64,000 nt of DNA from Symbiodinium natans (GCA_905221605.1 CAJNDS010002834.1:331001-395000), one strand, 5' to 3'; numbered from the stretch's first letter, positions 36,423-47,253 are shown. A program made the numbers and translations. The notes: generated by a model not told the origin, from the sequence alone.

Positions 36423-37106
36423 AACTTTGAAGTCTAAAGCCTAAGTCCTGCATCCCGAAGCCTGCACCACGTACCCTGAATCCCTACACTCGAAGCCCTA
36501 AATTTGCCTAATAGTAGGGTTTAGGGTTTAGGGTTTTGGGTTTAGGGTTTAGGGTTTAGGGTTTAGGGTTTCCCTCAAAAAAGTGGCAGAAACCATGGCC
36601 TTGTACACATGTTCCCGGCCGGTATTAGCAGCCCAAGACGGCCCCTCATGATTTAGGGTTCAGGCCCTGGGGGTTGATACCTATACGGTCAATCCTACAC
36701 CCTTATAAACCCTAAACCCTTCAAACTCACGCACGCGAAAGCCCTAAGTCCTGAACCTTGAGACTCTCTTGCATGCCCGGCTTCGTGGGTAAAACCTGCG
36801 AATTCCGGGAGTAATGGCCCCTTGGTTGGGTGCTGGTAGGGCTGGATGAGAGTTTGAGTGTCGGTTCTCCATCCAGTCAGGCTCCCGTGTGAGGCTACGC
36901 CCTAAGCCACAAGCTCTAAACCCGCTTCTATATATAGGTGTAACGCGCTGAATTATAGTGGAAATCCTGGGCCCCCCCACATGCAGGTTGATCTTCTGTT
37001 TTTGTGAAATTGACGATCCCAAAAACCAAAGTTCGAAGGACCCCCCGTTTCCCAGAACCCGATACCTACATGGATCGAGACGCTTCCATGGTTTTTGCTG
37101 CTGTAG

Positions 37107-37197
37107 TTCCAGATTCCTTGAACGGGCTGGGCAAGATCGACGTCGTACATATTTGTTGTTTGGCGACCATGTGACTGACCGCGTTGAGATTCCAGAG
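37107..37197 (+). CDS. Predicted exon ending at GTTTAAGG
   Basis: Acceptor CTGTAG; reads SRFLERAGQDRRRTYLLFGD then HVTDRVEIPE, then GTTTAAGGTTTAGGG. Unknown family. Confidence 0.5.
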
Positions 37198-37251
37198 GTT
37201 TAAGGTTTAGGGTTTAGGGTTTACGAAATGACACGTGAAGAAGGTCAACAG

Positions 37252-37343
37252 TTGCTTCTGTCCACGATGGATGGGCGAAAGACCTGCCCTTTGAAGAAAG
37301 TTCGGACATCGCACGGCACGTCAAGAACGTGCACGAACATCAG
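37252..37343 (+). CDS. Predicted exon
   Basis: Acceptor GTCAACAG. Reads ASVHDGWAKDLPFEESSDIA then RHVKNVHEHQ, ending at CAG|GTCTTG. The intron before it (37198-37251) would be short and mainly TTTAGGG. Probably the same gene as 37107. Confidence 0.5.
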
Positions 37344-37595
37344 GTCTTGCCAGCTAATCCCTAAAGCCCTAAACCTCTCCCAATAGACGCTTTTGAAGCC
37401 TATGATCCCTTCTTATACCACCTAAACCCCTAAACGCCCCGAATACCCCAAAGACTCAAAATCCGAAAAGCAAGAGCCCTTGACAACCCAACGGCTCTGA
37501 AACCCCTCAAACCCGAAGAGCCCGTCAACCCCTGGACGCCTTGTAGCCCCAAAATCCTGAAGCACTGCAAAGCACCATCGCTCCAAGAGCCAATT

Positions 37596-37642
37596 GGGTT
37601 TAGGGTTTAGGGTTTAGGGTTTAGGGTTTAGGGTTTAGGGTT
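37596..37642 (+). repeat. TTTAGGG block
   Basis: Six to seven units within a CCCTAAA-rich neighbourhood. Confidence 0.9.
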
Positions 37643-37643
37643 C

Positions 37644-39219
37644 CTGAAATCCTTGCAGCCCTAAGTAAATCCCTATAGAAAGTAACACTGCAACCTCGCA
37701 CCTCACAACCCCTGAAACCCTTGAAGCCCACACAAGCCTTGCAACCCCAAGACCGTCTGCTCAAAAGAGCAAACCTCAGCCCTAAACTCTCAACCCTAAA
37801 CCCTAAAACCCTAAAACCCTAAACCCTAAACCCTCACCCCTATACACCCTAAACCCCACAGTAAATCCTAAAACCCTAAACCCTAAGCCCTGCCGCCGCA
37901 GGGTGCAGCTCCCAGTTCAGTACGCGCTGAACCCCTGAGTCGCATCCGCTGTACGCGCCCCCCTTCAGGGGTTTCGGGTTTTAGGGTTTAGGGTTTAGGG
38001 TTTAGGGTTTAGGGTTTAGGGTTTAGGGTTTAGGGTAGAGTTCGAGCTTCTAGCCCTAAAACTCTCAACCTTACAACCCTCAACTCTCAACTCGAAACGG
38101 CCTCTTCCCCCTGGTTCTTAGCAGGGAATGAGGGAATTAGGGCCCTAATATGCATATATCCTGAAGGGATTATATGGGGCACCTCGTTCCCTCATGCCCT
38201 GCCAGGTCTTTTGGTGCTTCATGTCTATAGTCCCTAAACCCGAACCCCTAAACCCTAAGTAGGGCCTAAGCCCTAGACCCTAGACCCTCAGCCCTCGACC
38301 CTAAACCCTAACCCTAAACCCTTATAAACGCTAAACCCTAAACCCTGAACCCTGAACCCTAAACCCTGAACTCTAAACCCTAAACCCTAAACCCTAAACC
38401 CTAAACCCTAAACCCTAAACCCAAGAATGCCTTGTTGCACAGTTTATGGCCTATCATAGAGTTTAGGGTTCAGGGTTTCGGGTTTAGGGTTCAGAGTTCA
38501 GGGTTTAGGGTCTAGGGTCTAGGGTTCAGGGTTTAGGGTTTCGGATTTAGAGATTCGTACAGGGCAGGGCCCTGCCGGTTCATTTTGATTTGGCCCTACA
38601 TAGCGAAGGCTAGCTTGCATTTGGGCGGGACTGCGGTTTCCTTTGCAGCGCGCAAAGCGCGGCCCCCGCGCAAACGACGCGGAGGGGACAGGCCCCATTC
38701 GCCGCATTAGGTTCGTTAGGCTTATGTAGTAAGTTAATAGGGTCGACTTTTGATGAACCCTGCGAAGCCCAAACCCTACATAGCCCAAAAACACTAAGGT
38801 TCAGCCTTGTTGATGATGCCCTAGAGGGTATATGTAGTGACAGGATGCGAGGTAATTAGCACTCACGTGCTGTATATGTACAGATGGAGCAGCAGGGTTG
38901 GCTTGGAAGCGTTCCCTCGTGAAGACGAAGCTTGATAGCACCACTGGTCCAAATTCGTCATGCTTCCCCTTGTTGGGTTAAGGGCCAATCTAGCTAACAT
39001 ACCCCTCCGCCTCACCCTGAACCCTACACCCTAAAGCTCCTAAACCCGAAGTACGTCATGTCCGCAATCTCTCCAGCCGCTTGCGGTTTATGTAAACGAA
39101 ATGCCCGTGCCTTGCCGGGACCTTGATTGGTAGGTGCTATGTTGCGAGCGTACCCAAAACCTCTTAGTAAGTGTGTAAGAGTGACCATACGGTGTCCAAA
39201 ATCAAGAACTTGCAGTTAT
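37644..39219. other. Repeat-rich stretch, uncertain islands
   Basis: CCCTAAA blocks (37775-37890, 38230-38420), TTTAGGG (37979-38036), family H element (38110-38205). The island 38575-38720 is open on both strands (plus: RFILIWPYIAKASLHLGGTA); strand unresolved. Confidence 0.35.
38110..38205. mobile_element. Family H element without telomere block
   Basis: Left TGGTTCTTAGCAGGGAATGA, right TTCCCTCATGCCCTGCCAGG; interior GGGCCCTAATATGCATATAT. Comparison with 9658-9825 shows the TTTAGGG array there is an addition. Confidence 0.75.
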
Positions 39220-39328
39220 CTTCGTAGCTGAATGAGTACACTTTACACTTTTTGGGATACCATAATCCCCTGTAGAACTGAAACTGCACATTTTTAGGGG
39301 GGGTGGCTTCATGAGCTCAGCAACTAAG
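39220..39328. mobile_element. Family I element
   Basis: Ends CTTCGTAGCTGAATGAGTAC and GAGCTCAGCAACTAAG; interior TTTACACTTTTTGGGATACC. Same family as the intron at 14125-14307. Confidence 0.8.
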
Positions 39329-39999
39329 CTTTGAGCCCTGAACCCAAAACCCTAAACCCGAATGCTCGCTTTAGTCTTCGTGTCCTCTCATACCGCAGGA
39401 GGAACCTGTCGCAGAGACCTCAATGTCCCTGACTAAGCCCTAGCTAAACCCCCAAACCCTAAACCCCAAACCCTAAACCCCAGACCCTAAACCTCTGCTC
39501 CTGCGTCCGCCCCTTGGCCGCACCCCACGCGAAGCGTTGGGTGCGGGGCCTCTCGGGTTTGCGAAAGCTCAGAACTCCAAAGCCCTAAGGGGTTTAGGGT
39601 TTAGGGTTTAAGGGGTCTAAGCCCTAAATAGGCCCGAAGGAACCCCGAACCCCCGAATTTCGGGTTGTGAGCCCTAAACCGGCCCTAAACCCTCAAACGC
39701 CGCAGCGCCCAGCCCTAAAGGTTCAAGTTGATGAAAGGGTTGAGGGTTTAGGGTTTAGGGTTGAAGGGAAATCTTCAGCGCGCTGGTGTTTGGGTAGCTG
39801 TTCTTGTGCAATTTGCATTCTCCCGGGCTCCTAGGAGTTAGGTTCTCTAGGGTCGAAACCTACATGCTAGAGACTCTCTTTATTCATGTGGGTGAGGGTG
39901 TAGTGTCTGGTGTTGAGGTGTTTGGAGGTTGGGCCTGTATAGCGTATCATAGGACCCTCTAAAAGTTGCTCCCCTACACTCCTCCTCGCAAGTTTCAAA

Positions 40000-40070
40000 C
40001 CCTAAACCCTAAACCCTAAACCCTAAACCCTAAACCCTAAACCCTAAACCCTAAACCCTAAACCCTATGA
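40000..40070 (-). repeat. CCCTAAA array
   Basis: About ten perfect units. Confidence 0.95.
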
Positions 40071-40151
40071 AGGGCAAATGAAGCCTGGTGAAGGGGATGC
40101 CGGAATTCAAGCCTAAATCTGCAGTAGGTGAATGCTATAAGGTACTTTTGT

Positions 40152-40253
40152 CTGAGTAGCTGAGTAGGTAACCTTTAACCTTTTGGGGTTTCTATAATCC
40201 TACTCTAATTCAAAAGGTTAACCTTTTTTGGGCTAGGGTACTCAGCCCCTAAG
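40152..40253. mobile_element. Family E element
   Basis: CTGAGTAGCTGAGTAGGTAACC left and GGCTAGGGTACTCAGCCCCTAAG right; interior CCTTTTGGGGTTTCTATAAT and CAAAAGGTTAACCTTTTTTG. A second partial right half follows (40254-40316). Confidence 0.8.
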
Positions 40254-40441
40254 TTGTAATTATACTCAAATAACCCCCAAAAAAAACCTTAGCCTAGTTA
40301 TTCAGGCCCCTACATTAGGTCTTCGTGACTCAGTGGCTCTTTGTTGGCTTAGGTTCATCTTTTCAACCTTCATAGACGAGAAGTCGACTTCGGGATGCGG
40401 GGTGGCTTGTCGACTTTGACCTTAAGCGTAAAGAAGCAACC

Positions 40442-40550
40442 CAGAGGGTCCATTTGCATTACAACTATGGAATTAGGTACCAAAAAAAGCCATACTTAGT
40501 AGGGTTTTGAGGTGCCCAAGTCCAGAATAGCAACACAAATGGACCCTCTG
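40442..40550. mobile_element. Family A element
   Basis: CAGAGGGTCCATTTGCATTA left and CACAAATGGACCCTCTG right. Near-identical structure to 457-564. Confidence 0.85.
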
Positions 40551-40730
40551 GGCAAGGCAGTGTATTCGTTTGTGTTAGGCTCAGCTTCAGGAAAATTGTG
40601 AGCTAAGTCTCAAGCACCCGGTACTGGGCTTGTAGAAAGACCTCAGGACACTGCAGAGAGGGCTGAGTGTCAAGCTCATGCTTCAGGCAACAAATGCAGA
40701 CGCTTAAGTGCTACCCTCTAAACCACCTAC

Positions 40731-40853
40731 AGGGTGGGGCCCCCTTACTATTTTAACTGTAGTTAAGGGACTTATAACCTAACTTAGGGTCCTTATAACC
40801 CAATTTAGGGCCCTTATAACTCTACTTATAACTAGGGGGCCCCACCCTGTACC
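40731..40853. mobile_element. Family L element with long flanking repeat
   Basis: Ends ACAGGGTGGGGCCCCCTTA and AGGGGGCCCCACCCTGT. Interior is an ordered series of TTATAACCTAACTTAGGG-like repeats. Flanked by CCTCTAAACCACCT (40716-40730) and CCCCTAAACCACCT (40854-40868). Confidence 0.8.
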
Positions 40854-41034
40854 CCCTAAACCACCTAGGCGCGTGTGCTTGAAAAGATGCGTGCGGCCTC
40901 GGGGAGTTTGGGTGAGGGCATGGTTCAAGGAATATGACCAGGGTGTACAGGGCCTTAGCGCATGTGGGCCTGGATCATAGAAAACCTAATTGCGCCACTA
41001 AACTCTAAAGCCCTGGTTGCCCAGTTGACAACTA

Positions 41035-41161
41035 CCCACATAGTGATTGCTTGTTGAAGGGAGTCTCGTTGCCGAGGATCAGCAGCTGGTTTCTGTCTCG
41101 CGTCTACATCAAGGATAAATCAGGCAGTAAACGCCACATCCTGAGTTTCTGTCATGGCGCC
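41035..41161 (+). CDS. Exon upstream of a 49-bp family D element
   Basis: Acceptor TTGCCCAG. Reads DNYPHSDCLLKGVSLPRISS then WFLSRVYIKDKSGSKRHILS and FCHGA. The frame continues at 41215 after removing 41162-41214. Unknown protein. Confidence 0.6.
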
Positions 41162-41165
41162 TTAT

Positions 41166-41214
41166 CTTGGTAGCGCAGTTGCCCTTGTTTTAAGATGGTT
41201 ACTGGGCTACCAAG
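41166..41214. mobile_element. Minimal family D element acting as an intron
   Basis: 49 bp: CTTGGTAGCGCAGTTGCCC then ACTGGGCTACCAAG, flanked by TTAT (41162-41165) and TTAC (41215-41218). Removal of one flank plus element keeps the frame (HGA|LQGLQNHKVW). The donor at the flank would be TT; a GC donor three bases upstream (GGC|GCC) also keeps phase. Confidence 0.75.
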
Positions 41215-41283
41215 TTACAGGGCCTCCAGAACCACAAGGTCTGGACTCTGAACGAATCACTTTGGTGGCTTGCTTGGATCTAA
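41215..41283 (+). CDS. Terminal exon downstream of a family D element
   Basis: Reads LQGLQNHKVWTLNESLWWLA then WI and TAA, in phase with 41035-41161. Confidence 0.6.
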   Translation, partial: LQGLQNHKVWTLNESLWWLAWI

Positions 41284-41589
41284 GGCCTCAAGCTTTAGGG
41301 CTGAGGGTCACCCTAAACCCTAGCCCTAAACCCTAAACCCTTGCCCTAAACCCTAAACCCTAAACCCTAAACCCTTAAACCCTATAGCCCTAAAACCAAA
41401 ACCCCTAAACCCTCAACCCTCTTCAACCCTAAACATTTCCGCTCTACATCGACTCGCAGCTTCTTGCCCCCGAATGCCCTGGGGCGTCGGTGCCCTGAAC
41501 GCCGGTAGGCGGGCGTACGGGATGATTGGGGTCACCGGGCTGAGAGGGGGGTTTAGGGCTTAGGGATCAGGGTGTAAGGTTGGGGGTGA

Positions 41590-41668
41590 GGGTTTAGGGT
41601 TTAGGGTTTAGGGTTTAGGGTTTAGGGCTTAGGGTTTGGGGTTTAGGGTTTAGGGTTTAGGGTTTAGG
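41590..41668 (+). repeat. TTTAGGG array
   Basis: About eleven units with two TTTGGGG or TTAGGGC variants. Confidence 0.9.
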
Positions 41669-42244
41669 GGCCCGAAAACCCAGAACCCCAGAAACCCGAC
41701 ATTTCAGGCCCACGCACCCCTTTGAACCTACATAAGCCCTGCGCCCTAAAGCTTAGCCCTACAACCCTAAACTGTATACCCCACATTAACCCGTATAGCT
41801 GGGTTGACCTGTTCCTGGGTTCCCGAGCAACCTAGGAAGCGGGGAAGCCTGTTTCGGCGACATGGATGGGTCGTAGATGTTTGGGTTTAGGGTATAGTAG
41901 AGACCCCTCTGGCCCCTTGGTTCAGGATTTTGGTGGAAGTATCAGGGTTCACGGCAAACCTAATTCCTAAACTCTAAACCCTAAACCCCACTCCCCTTTG
42001 GGGTTCAGGGTTGCTTAGGGTTTGGGGCTCTGGTGTTTAGGTCATTTAAGGCTCTTAGGGGGCTTTGGTGTTTAGGATTTCGGGCTCTGGGGTTTAGGCT
42101 TTACGGGTTTGGGGTGTATGGTTTCCGGGGGCAGTAATCTTGGGCGAGGGCCGCAGGAGCCGGGTTTTGGGTTTTGGGTTTGGGTTCGGGGTTTAGGGTT
42201 TAGGGTTTATAGGGTTTAGGGTTTAGGGTTAGGGTCAGTCGTTC

Positions 42245-42301
42245 ATGCTGGGGGACCCTTACAAAACATCAGGAATGCCCTCATCGTACCATTCGTTCGC
42301 G
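42245..42301 (+). CDS. Predicted exon, PAP2-like motif
   Basis: Reads GDPYKTSGMPSSYHSFA and ends at GCG|GTAGGG. GMPSSxHSF recalls the GMPSSH motif of PAP2-type lipid phosphatases, but an extra residue (Y) sits before the His. The ORF continues to 42487 if unspliced. Tentative. Confidence 0.3.
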
Positions 42302-42687
42302 GTAGGGGTACAGTTCTTTCTGGAAGGGTATAGGGCCCCAAGCCAATCAAAGATGCAGGGTATTTTATTCAACACCCCAACGCCTGATTCCTTTCTTGAG
42401 GAGAATGTTCCCTGGACGCAGATTGGGGTTGCAGGGCCCAAGGGTTGGCGAGTCTGGAGCGAAGTTGCTGGGTTTATAGAGGTGTAGAGGTATGGGGCTT
42501 ACGGCTTCGTAGAGTTCAGGGCTTCTTCTGTGGACGAACGTGATCTTGAGAGATCCAGCTCATGCAATCTACATCCGCTCCTAGAATTTCTTCTAAACCC
42601 TAAACCCAAAACCCTAAACCTTAAACCCTAAACCCCCTAAACCCCAGAACCGCCGGGTTTAGCTTGGTCAATCTGGCCCCGGCACGC

Positions 42688-42801
42688 TAGACGCTGGCAC
42701 TGTCGTCGCCGAGCCCCCACCTCTTTTCATTGCTGAACAATTCTGGCTGTCCCACTTCAATCTCCAAGCCAGCTTCGATTGGCTCTGCAGCCAGAGAGAG
42801 A
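42688..42801 (-). CDS. Minus-strand terminal exon
   Basis: Minus strand reads SLSLAAEPIEAGLEIEVGQP then ELFSNEKRWGLGDDSASV and TAG (42688-42690). An acidic C-terminal region; acceptor GATGCAG upstream. Unknown. Confidence 0.5.
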
Positions 42802-43035
42802 CTGCATCTGGGTTTGGGAGTACTATACTTTAATGCCTTTTTGTTGGTTCTTGGTTCCCAATAGAGCCACTTATACCTACAAAGTACATGCTTCTTTTTG
42901 CCAGGGTCTACTCCAAAGTAGGGTGATAGGATGCCGTCTGCGCGTTTCGTCAGGTGACGCCGACCACCACCGCCTTCGCCATGGCGCGGGCTTTGGGAGA
43001 GGGATGGTAATGAAGGACTTAAATTTTTGGCTGTG

Positions 43036-43390
43036 GGACTATATGGGCTATCATAGCCCGGGTTTAGGGCTTAGGGTTTAGGGTAGGGTTCCGAAATTAG
43101 GGGTACCTTATTGGGGTCCTGATTATAAAGGGATCCTGCTTAGGGAACTGTGGGACTATATTGGGGTTTCCGAAAATAGGGGATACCTCATTGGGGGTCC
43201 TTTATAACAAGGGGATCCTACTTTCAGGGGATCTATTTTTTGGGGTCCCCTATTTCGCAAACCCCGATATGGGCTATCATAGCCCGAGAGTTGAGCGCTG
43301 ATAACTTAGGGTTCAGGGCCCCTCGTCAAGCAACCCTATGAAGGAAGCTATGTTCATATGGGGACTATTGGTTATCATAGCCTGAGGCTT
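43036..43390. repeat. GGCTATCATAGCC palindrome repeats with family G elements
   Basis: GGGACTAT-GGGCTATCATAGCCC occurs at 43036-43060, 43264-43287 and, mutated, at 43360-43388. Between the first two lie two family G copies (43088-43135 partial; 43150-43267 complete with GGGGTTTCCGAAAATAGGGG and CCCCTATTTCGCAAACCCC ends). Confidence 0.75.
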
Positions 43391-43547
43391 GAGATGCTTT
43401 AGGGCTCTCGGTAGACCCTTGGGATACTTCCTATTTCCTTCTTACCAGGTTTAAGAGGACCATGTTCAGGAGTTGCTTTTTCAGAGGTTTTTTTTTTTAC
43501 GGGCCATCCTAGCGCTTCTGGCATAGAATTTAGGTACAGTCCAAGGG

Positions 43548-43693
43548 TAGTTTTCATGGGCCCGCAATGTGGTCCCTAACCTCGTTTCAAGGGTTCTGAT
43601 GTGTGGCCCCTTAACTTGTATAGGGCAGGATATATGAGGGGTATATAAGCGGTACCCTTTCAGGGCCCATACTAAGGGACCATGTAACTACCC
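43548..43693. mobile_element. Family C element
   Basis: GGGTAGTTTTCATGGGCCCG left and GGGACCATGTAACTACCC right; interior GATGTGTGGCCCCTTAACTT and GAGGGGTATATAAGCGG. Confidence 0.8.
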
Positions 43694-43851
43694 TAGGATG
43701 CAGTAGGCCCTGGGGGGGTATAGTATTGTTCTTTTTCTTTGCGGTTAAGATCATCGTCTGGGTAGAAAACCCTAACCCTAAACCCTAAACCCTAAACCCT
43801 TTCTCCAAGTCCAGGTCCCGTTTTGGGGTCTGGCACCCTCAGAGTCAGGAC

Positions 43852-43940
43852 CCTAAACCCCCTAAGCCCCCTAAACCCCCTAAACCCCCTAAACCCCCTA
43901 AACCCCCTAAACCCCCTAAGCCCCCTAAACCCCCTAAACC
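43852..43940 (-). repeat. CCTAAACCCC 9-bp array
   Basis: About nine units of CCCCCTAAA with CCCCCTAAG variants. Confidence 0.9.
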
Positions 43941-44609
43941 AAAAAAGGGACCCTCACTTTGAGAACTACCCAGGTTCAGGACTCACTTTCTCAGATGATT
44001 TAATGGCCATCCTGGGTCGGGTCTGAGGGATTCTCGTCTTTCCCCGCTTGAAGTTGTCCCCCCAAAACTGTGTTTAGGGTTTAGGGTTTAGGGTTTGGGG
44101 TTTGGGGTTTAGGGTTTGCCTCAATATTGTCCCTTACCTTCTTCAAAAGGTCTGAAGTATGGGCCCTTGGGTTTTACAGGGTATATACGGGGTATATAAT
44201 GGCCATGTAGGGATTGTGGTTAGGATTCGGGGTTTTTGGGGAGTTGGGGGCGGTTTGGGGTCCGGTTTAGAGTGGGTTGTGAAGGTCTACCCGAAGGCTC
44301 CTAGTACCTTTTTGGGGTTCTAGTAGTATACTAGCCTCCCCATTAACTAACCCAAGAAGGAATTACGATAGAGCCTTTAGGTAGGTCTGGGGTGGGGGAG
44401 GTTTGAGGGTTGAGGCTCATTCGCTCGCGCTCGGATTCGGAGAGGGTGCTGGCATCATTGTAAATGGTGGGTCCTGGGCCTGGTGTTAGGGTTTGGGGTT
44501 TAGGGTTTAGGGTTTAGGGTTTAGGGTTTAGGGTTTAGGGGCCGATACAACCCCCTTAAGACCCCACACCCATGTAAATGCGGTTCGGGGGTTTGGGACT
44601 AGGTACCCC

Positions 44610-44696
44610 GCACCCAACAGTCCTGAGCATCCTTATAAGTTCCCGTACGTCAGGATGGCTCAGCGACATAGACAGGATGTCCACCATCGACATGAG
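44610..44696 (-). CDS. Minus-strand exon
   Basis: Minus strand reads LMSMVDILSMSLSHPDVREL then IRMLRTVG. Helical, coding-like; adjoins a TTTAGGG-type array on the right. Unknown. Confidence 0.45.
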
Positions 44697-44775
44697 GGTT
44701 TAGGATTTAGGGTTTAGGATTTAGGGTTTAGGATTTAGGGTTTAGGATTTAGGGTTTAGGATTTAGGGTTTAGGG
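44697..44775 (+). repeat. 14-bp TTTAGGATTTAGGG array
   Basis: Alternating TTTAGGA and TTTAGGG units (five 14-bp repeats): a higher-order repeat derived from the telomere unit. Confidence 0.9.
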
Positions 44776-45041
44776 CTGTAGAGGGCTTATAGGGTTTCAA
44801 CACCGCGAACACCCCTAACCTCTCTACAGGCACCATCCCCCTGCTACCCTAAACCCTAAAGCTATGAGCTCCCACTGTTCAAGGCCGTAGGTTCTGATGC
44901 TCATAGACTGGACTTGGGAGCTCGGGGTGTTGGGGTGTTAAGTGTTAGGGTTTATGGTCTTAGGGGTTCTCGGGTTTAGGGTTTAGAGTGTTGGGCTTAG
45001 CATTTTAGGGTTCTTGTGTACTTAGCTGTTTGTTGTGCTAG

Positions 45042-45130
45042 TTTGGCAAGCGGCCGCCGTTTGCCCATGGCATCCTTTCGTGGGTTTGGACTGATCGAGG
45101 TCACCTGGCGGCACACAAGACAGGGCGTAG
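45042..45130 (+). CDS. Predicted exon
   Basis: Acceptor TGTGCTAG; reads FGKRPPFAHGILSWVWTDRG then HLAAHKTG. Unknown. Confidence 0.4.
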
Positions 45131-45524
45131 GGCATAGGACTTAGGGTTTCGCCCTCAACCCTCTTCTATAGTAGCAATTATTGTCTAATTGTATATGTTT
45201 ACTTATAAAACTCAAGGGGAGTATTAAACATATGATGTTATTGAGGTTCTAAGGGTAAAACCCTAAACCCCTAAACCCCTAAACCCCTAAACCCCTAAAC
45301 CCTAAACAGTAAGTAGACCCCCGAAAACATAAACCCTAAACCCTGGCCAACCTAGGGTCTGCAAGGTGTCAGGGATTAGGGGGACTGTCAGTAGCAGCAT
45401 TTGTTAGGGTTTAGGGTTTAGGGTTTAGGGTTTAGGGGTACAGTAACGCTCGCTTTGGGCCAACTCAATGCACTTCTTGTTGCCCCTGACAACCCTAAAC
45501 CCTAAAACCCCAGACCCTAAACTC

Positions 45525-45625
45525 ATGAAGCATGTCCGGGGCTACTCAGACTGTCGGGCGTGGGGCAGAGGGAAGCTGGAGCCGTGTCCTCTGAGAGAGG
45601 ACTGTCCCTTTCTTGTCCTGAGCCC
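45525..45625 (+). CDS. Predicted exon, cysteine-containing
   Basis: Between CCCTAAA blocks. Reads MKHVRGYSDCRAWGRGKLEP then CPLREDCPFLVLS. Unknown; three Cys. Confidence 0.35.
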
Positions 45626-45970
45626 TAAACCCTAAACCCTAAACCCTAAACCCTAAACCCTAAACCCTAAACCCTAAACCTAAACCCTAAACCCTAACCC
45701 GATTTTGCATTTAGGGTACCGCCGAGCCCCAGACCCGGAGCCCCATGCCATGACGCCCTAAACCCCAAACCCCAAACCCTAAACCCTAAACCCTAAACCC
45801 TAAGCCCTAAGCCCCAAGCCCTAAGCCCTTAGCCTTCCTGAACCCTAAAACCCTGAGACCGAAATAAGCCTAAATCCAGTAAGCCCTAAACCCTAAAACG
45901 CTCAAGCCCTCAGCTCTAAACCCTAAACCCTAAACCCTAAACCCTAAACCCTAAACCCTAAACCCTAAAC
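45624..45970 (-). repeat. CCCTAAA blocks
   Basis: Three blocks (45624-45698, 45758-45830, 45885-45972) separated by short unique pieces. Confidence 0.9.
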
Positions 45971-46295
45971 CCCCCAACCGCAATTACTCTGCAGCTGCTG
46001 GGTTTCCGCGTTAGGGTTGAGGGGTTTGGGGTTTAGAGTTGAGGGGTTTAGGGTGTAGGGCTGAGGGTGGAGAGGTTTAGTGATTCATGACAATGAGGTT
46101 TTACAGGGTTCAGGGTTGTATGATCTACGGTTTCGCTCACTTGGCACGAATCCCCCCTCCCCCCCACTCAAAGACACGTGTCACCAACTCCTTGACAACC
46201 TTAAACTCGCGCCTTGTAAAACCCATTAAGCCCTTCGTAAATCTCCTACAGCCCTAGACCCTGACAATCCTCAAGCAGTAGACCCTAAACCGCTG

Positions 46296-46488
46296 TCAGG
46301 TAGCCCAGTGGTAGCCTTTCCTTTCTTTTTTGGTTCTGGGTTCCCTGATCCAAAATGGGTACCCTTATTATACTTAGTAGCTGAGTCGGTAACCTTTGGG
46401 GTATACATCATCCTACCACAATTGAAAGGTTAACTTTTTTTGGCCCAGGTTACTCAGCAACTAGGTATAAGATGGTTGCTAGGCTACA
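46296..46488. mobile_element. Family D element with a family E element nested inside
   Basis: Outer D: GGTAGCCCAGTGGTAGCC left and GATGGTTGCTAGGCTACACC right. Inner E (46373-46465): CTTAGTAGCTGAGTCGGTAACC left and GGTTACTCAGCAACTAG right, flanked by TATA on both sides. Confidence 0.8.
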
Positions 46489-46591
46489 CCTTAAGCCCTA
46501 AACCCTAAACCCTAAACCCCAAATTTTAAACCCTAAACCCTAATCCCTAAACCCTAAACCCTAAACCCTAACTCAACCCTGAGCCCCCAAG

Positions 46592-46673
46592 AGCCTGAAG
46601 CTCTCCCAGACAGAGGCCTGGACAGCTACGTCCTTGGTCTTCGGCCTCGCTGGAAGTAAAGAGGCATACAAAG
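46592..46673 (+). CDS. Predicted exon
   Basis: After CCCAAG, reads SLKLSQTEAWTATSLVFGLA then GSKEAYK; a GTAAAG at 46656 could be an internal donor. CCCTAAA left, TTTAGGG right. Unknown. Confidence 0.5.
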
Positions 46674-46950
46674 GGGGGCTTTTAGGAATTTGGGGTTTAG
46701 GGTTCAGGGCTCCGCTTCTGGCATCTGTCAAACATCCTGCCACCGAAAGCCCTTGATCCTGAACAAGGCCTAAGCACTAGAAGCCCCAAGCCCCGAAAGC
46801 AAAGCCGTAACCTAAAATCAAATTGCACACAAAGCCTAAAACCCTGCAACTGCAGTGCTAACCTCCTCTTCAAGACCCTCCAACAAGCCTGACTCAAAAC
46901 CCTAAAACGTTCCCCCTCAACGCGAATCCCTACACCCCGAAACCCTAAAC

Positions 46951-47027
46951 GGCCTCAATGCATTTTATGAACACCAAGCCTATGCTGCCGACGTGGGCAT
47001 ACGCCTCAACCATACTCTCTGGAACAC
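46951..47027 (-). CDS. Minus-strand exon
   Basis: Minus strand reads VPESMVEAYAHVGSIGLVFI then KCIEA. Coding-like; unknown family. Confidence 0.45.
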
Positions 47028-47188
47028 CCCAAACCCTACCAAAAGCCCAAGTTTCAATAAAGGGTTTAGGGTGCAGGGTTAGGGTTCCAAAAAGGTTTAG
47101 GTTTGTGAGGGTTTGGGGTTCAGGGTTTAAGATTTGGGGTTTAGGGTTCCACAAGGTTTGGGTATTGGGGGTTTGCACTCTCGTGGGG

Positions 47189-47253
47189 ATGGCAGGTCAT
47201 TCCTCGGACGGAGCTTGGGCACTCCTGCTGCGAGCCCGCGAGAAGGGCCTTTG
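47189..47253 (+). CDS. Predicted exon
   Basis: Reads MAGHSSDGAWALLLRAREKG then LW with C/G codon ends; an acceptor GGCAG|G lies just inside. Unknown. Confidence 0.4.

Noticed and set aside
42245-42487. 80-codon ORF as a complete small protein
   Set aside because: A good GT donor at 42302 follows the only family-like part; the rest is repeat-like (GGGTATAGGGCCCC) and probably intronic.
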